Origin: Sedimentisphaerales bacterium
Lineage (GTDB): Bacteria; Planctomycetota; Phycisphaerae; Sedimentisphaerales; SG8-4
DNA: 8,623 bases
Assembly: GCA_016928975.1 (NCBI GenBank)
Contig: JAFGJR010000142.1
Coordinates: 1-8,623, forward strand
Direction: 5' to 3'
The translations under genes were made by a program, and so were the position numbers. This document shows, one piece after another, positions 6,186-8,623 of the stretch; position 1 is the first letter of the stretch; each line of letters opens with the position of its first letter. The notes beneath the pieces were generated by a model, which had not been told where the DNA came from, made no database searches, and saw nothing but the letters and a program-made list of their open reading frames with translations.

Positions 6186-7655
6186 CGCATCGGGGCGATC
6201 ATCCTGCCGAATCAGCTTCTTGCAGACAACCCTCTGCTCTCGACGGCCTCGGAGTTCTACCTGGTCGAACACCCGCAGTTCTTCCTGCACCACCGATATC
6301 ACAAAAAGAAACTCGTCCTGCATCGGGCGTCCATGAAGGCGTACGAACGGACGTTGCGAGAACGGGGCTTGCGCGTGTATTATGTGGACTTCCGGCAGGG
6401 TCCGCGGCTTATGTCGCTGGTGGACCGTCTGAGGAATCGCAGGGTCGGACGGCTTCACATGCTGGACCCTATCGACGACGCCCTCCTCCGCGAGATCGAG
6501 GCGTTTCGGACCGCCGGCGGGATCGACGTGACGATTTTGGAAACGCCGCAGTTCCTGACGGACAGGGAGACAATCGGGAGACTGCTTGGCTCGATGGAAC
6601 GCTGCCAGATGTCGAGTTTCTATGCTCGACAGAGAAGACGACTTGGGATTCTCGTCAAGGACGACAAGCCTATCGGTGGCAAATGGAGCTTCGACCCACA
6701 AAACCGCCAACGCTTGCCAGAAGACATGTCGGTTCCCGAGCTACCGAGCGTGCTGATGGGCAAGCAGGTGAAAGAAGCCCGACGATACGTCGAAGAGCAT
6801 TTCCGAGAGAATCCGGGCACGATGGAAGGTTGGTTCTATCCCACGACCCACGAGGATGCACAGGCATGGTTGACACACTTCATCAAGCATCGGCTGGCCT
6901 GGTTCGGACCCTACGAGGACGCGATCTCCGCGGATCAGGCGGTACTATTCCATTCCCTGCTCTCTCCCCTGATCAACACTGGTCTTCTCACTCCCGCTGA
7001 GGTCGTCAACAGCGTTGTCGAACGATCTCGGCACCACAGCATCGAGCTGGCCAGTCTGGAGGGATTCCTACGCCAGGTGATCGGGTGGCGGGAGTTCATG
7101 AGAGGCGTGTACGTGACCGTTGGCGAACAGCAGCGGAGGGAGAATTTCTGGGGTTTGAGCAATCCGCTCCCGAAGTCTTTTTACGACGGTTCGAACGGCA
7201 TCGAGCCCGTCGATACGGTCATCCGTAGAGTCCTCCAAAACGCCTATGCACACCACATCGAGCGGCTCATGGTCTTGGGGAACTTCATGCTGCTGTGCGA
7301 GATTCACCCGGGGGAGGTCTACCGATGGTTCATGGAGTTGTTCATTGATGCCTACGATTGGGTCATGGTGCCCAATGTGTACGGCATGAGCCAGTACGCC
7401 GACGGCGGCCGCATCACGAGCAAACCGTATATCAGTTCCTCCAACTACATTCGCAAGATGAGCAACTTCGGGCGCGGCGACTGGTGTGACACTTGGGACG
7501 GGTTGTTCTGGCGTTTCGTCAGCAAGCACAAACGGGTCTTCGCAGCCAACGCCCGGATGAGGGTCATGGCCGTCCAAGTGGATCGCATGGACCGGGGACG
7601 ACTGAAGACCCATATCAGGCGTGCCGAACGTTTCCTCGCCACGCTTTTCGGGTGA
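6183..7655 (+). CDS. Cryptochrome/photolyase family protein, FeS-BCP/(6-4)-like, cluster cysteines missing
   Basis: A 490-residue FAD protein of the bacterial (6-4) photolyase / CryB class (PhrB-like), which repairs (6-4) photoproducts or signals light. The GTG start has GGAGG 10 bases upstream inside the preceding gene. The N-terminal Rossmann part begins IGAIILPNQLLADNP and includes KKKLVLHRASMKAY, the antenna-binding domain. The helical FAD part contains FLRQVIGWREFMRG, the HisHis pair at 357-358 in AYAHHIERLMVLGNF, and DAYDWVMVPNVYGMSQYADGG, all family hallmarks. Unlike PhrB or CryB, the four cluster cysteines are absent: Pro342 stands 16 residues before the second His where the first Cys should be, and MSNFGRGDWCDTWDGLFW (426-443) replaces the longer CxxC..CPFN loop. 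Cys435 is out of register. Catalytic residues otherwise look intact. It is translationally close to the LOV-phosphatase, so shared light control is likely but inferred. Confidence 0.9.
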   Translation: MRIGAIILPNQLLADNPLLSTASEFYLVEHPQFFLHHRYHKKKLVLHRASMKAYERTLRERGLRVYYVDFRQGPRLMSLVDRLRNRRVGRLHMLDPIDDALLREIEAFRTAGGIDVTILETPQFLTDRETIGRLLGSMERCQMSSFYARQRRRLGILVKDDKPIGGKWSFDPQNRQRLPEDMSVPELPSVLMGKQVKEARRYVEEHFRENPGTMEGWFYPTTHEDAQAWLTHFIKHRLAWFGPYEDAISADQAVLFHSLLSPLINTGLLTPAEVVNSVVERSRHHSIELASLEGFLRQVIGWREFMRGVYVTVGEQQRRENFWGLSNPLPKSFYDGSNGIEPVDTVIRRVLQNAYAHHIERLMVLGNFMLLCEIHPGEVYRWFMELFIDAYDWVMVPNVYGMSQYADGGRITSKPYISSSNYIRKMSNFGRGDWCDTWDGLFWRFVSKHKRVFAANARMRVMAVQVDRMDRGRLKTHIRRAERFLATLFG

Positions 7656-7671
7656 ACTTGGGGCTCTGAAC

Positions 7672-8623
7672 ATGCCGCAACCGGGACGGATATTGGTGAC
7701 GGGAGCAACCGGATATGTGGGTACCCGGCTGGTGGCCCGGTTGCTTGCTGATGGACACTCGGTTCGCGTGTTGGTTCGAGAGGCCGACCGGCTGAGACAC
7801 AAGCCGTGGTTCAGGCAGGTGGAGATCTGTGAGGGCGATGCCGGTGAAACATCCAGGCTCAAGGACGCCTTGTCTGGCGTCCACAGCGCTTACTACCTGA
7901 TCCACAGTATGACCGCCGGCAGGCAGTTCAGCCATCGCGACGTGGAACTGGCGGGCTCTTTTGGAGGGGCCGCGAGGGGTGCCGGTCTCCAAAGGATCAT
8001 CTATTTGGGCGGACTCGGCGAGCCCGGTGAGGCTCTGTCAGAGCATCTACGGTCACGTCAGGAGACAGGGCAGGCGTTGCGGAGCAGTGGTGTGCCCCTT
8101 GTGGAACTGCGGGCGGCGGTGATCGTTGGCGCGGGGAGCATCTCGTTCGAGATGATCCGATACCTAACCGAGCGAATCCCGCTCATGATCTGCCCACGGT
8201 GGGTCTTCAGACGGACCCAGCCGATCGCGATCGACGACGTCCTTTCTTATCTGGTGGCGGCACTTGACCTGCCAGTCGCGGAGAGCCGGATCGTCGAGAT
8301 CGGCGGGGCCGACATCCTGACGTATGGCCAGATGATCAAAACGTACGCTCGGCTTCGTGGTCTCGGACGTGTTCTGCTGCCGGTTCCCGTTCTAACGCCG
8401 AAGTTGTCCTCCCATTGGGTGCACTGGACTACCCCTGTGCCGGCTCTGTATGCGCGTCCGCTGATTGAGGGTCTCCGCAGCGAGGTTGTCGTCAGGAATG
8501 ATGATGCCCGGCGATTGTTTCCACAGATCTGCCCTGTGGGCTATGATGCCGCCGTAGGCCGTGCGCTGGACGAGTTGCAGCCGGAAGGCTTCGATGAAGC
8601 TGTGGACATGATCGTGGAGCAAC
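7672..8623 (+). CDS. Atypical SDR, NAD(P)-binding, probable DUF2867-type (3' partial)
   Basis: Runs off the window; 317 codons are present with no stop. The ATG at 7672 is 16 bases after the photolyase stop and starts at the Rossmann strand: ILVTGATGYVGTRLVARLL has the TGxxGxxG dinucleotide-binding loop (about residues 10-17). Later segments fit atypical SDRs of the YbjT/NmrA kind: YYLIHSM, RIIYLGGLG, and RSSGVPLVELRAAVIVGAGS. The classical YxxxK catalytic pair is not seen, so it may bind a cofactor without being a typical dehydrogenase. LPVPVLTPKLSSHWVHW (about 241-257) and YARPLIEGLRSE are like the SDR part of larger proteins that end in a DUF2867 domain, which would lie past the window edge. 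The SD is weak (TTGGGG). From memory, such SDRs occur next to photolyase genes in other bacteria; substrate unknown. Confidence 0.82.
   Translation, partial: MPQPGRILVTGATGYVGTRLVARLLADGHSVRVLVREADRLRHKPWFRQVEICEGDAGETSRLKDALSGVHSAYYLIHSMTAGRQFSHRDVELAGSFGGAARGAGLQRIIYLGGLGEPGEALSEHLRSRQETGQALRSSGVPLVELRAAVIVGAGSISFEMIRYLTERIPLMICPRWVFRRTQPIAIDDVLSYLVAALDLPVAESRIVEIGGADILTYGQMIKTYARLRGLGRVLLPVPVLTPKLSSHWVHWTTPVPALYARPLIEGLRSEVVVRNDDARRLFPQICPVGYDAAVGRALDELQPEGFDEAVDMIVEQ

Noticed and set aside
7068..7862. 264-codon minus-strand frame across the photolyase/SDR junction
   Set aside because: It runs antisense through two conserved coding regions and has low-complexity, shadow-like composition.
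1..8623. CRISPR arrays, tRNA or rRNA genes, insertion-sequence ends
   Set aside because: I saw no spaced repeat array, cloverleaf-like or rRNA-like stretch, transposase motif or flanking inverted repeats.

Overview
The window is G+C-rich and densely coding, with GTG starts and Shine-Dalgarno (SD) sites, so it is bacterial. A large uncharacterised secreted protein, remnants of a sulfatase and of what looks like a metallophosphoesterase, and a sensor-linked PP2C phosphatase together suggest Planctomycetota or a related group. That placement is an inference from gene content only.

Layout. (1) 2-1471 (+): an iron-sulfur L-serine dehydratase with beta and alpha parts in one chain; its 5' end lies outside the window. 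(2) 1554-3200 (-): a 548-residue exported protein that I cannot assign to a family, convergent with the dehydratase. (3) 3292-4053 (-): no intact gene, but a chain of eroded remnants: a frameshifted metallophosphoesterase-like piece, the C-terminal part of a sulfatase, and possibly a 20-codon tail of another protein. (4) 4054-4563 (-): an intact long-chain flavodoxin. (5) 4564-4920: a divergent intergenic region with a perfect tandem 10-bp repeat. (6) 4921-8623 (+): a tight three-gene operon, running off the window, made of a LOV-PP2C phosphatase, a cryptochrome/photolyase of the bacterial (6-4)/FeS-BCP type, and an atypical SDR that probably belongs to the DUF2867 group.

The operon is the most interesting part. 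The first protein has a complete blue-light LOV signature, including the photoactive cysteine, joined by a helical linker to a SpoIIE/RsbU-type phosphatase whose acidic metal ligands are all present. The second is a flavin photoreceptor or repair enzyme. By my alignment from memory it has lost all four cysteines that hold the [4Fe-4S] cluster in the characterised members, and the cluster loop is about ten residues shorter. A blue-light input module, a flavin photolyase-like enzyme, an NAD(P)-binding partner and a divergently transcribed flavodoxin form a plausible light-response locus. The coupling between them is inferred from layout only.
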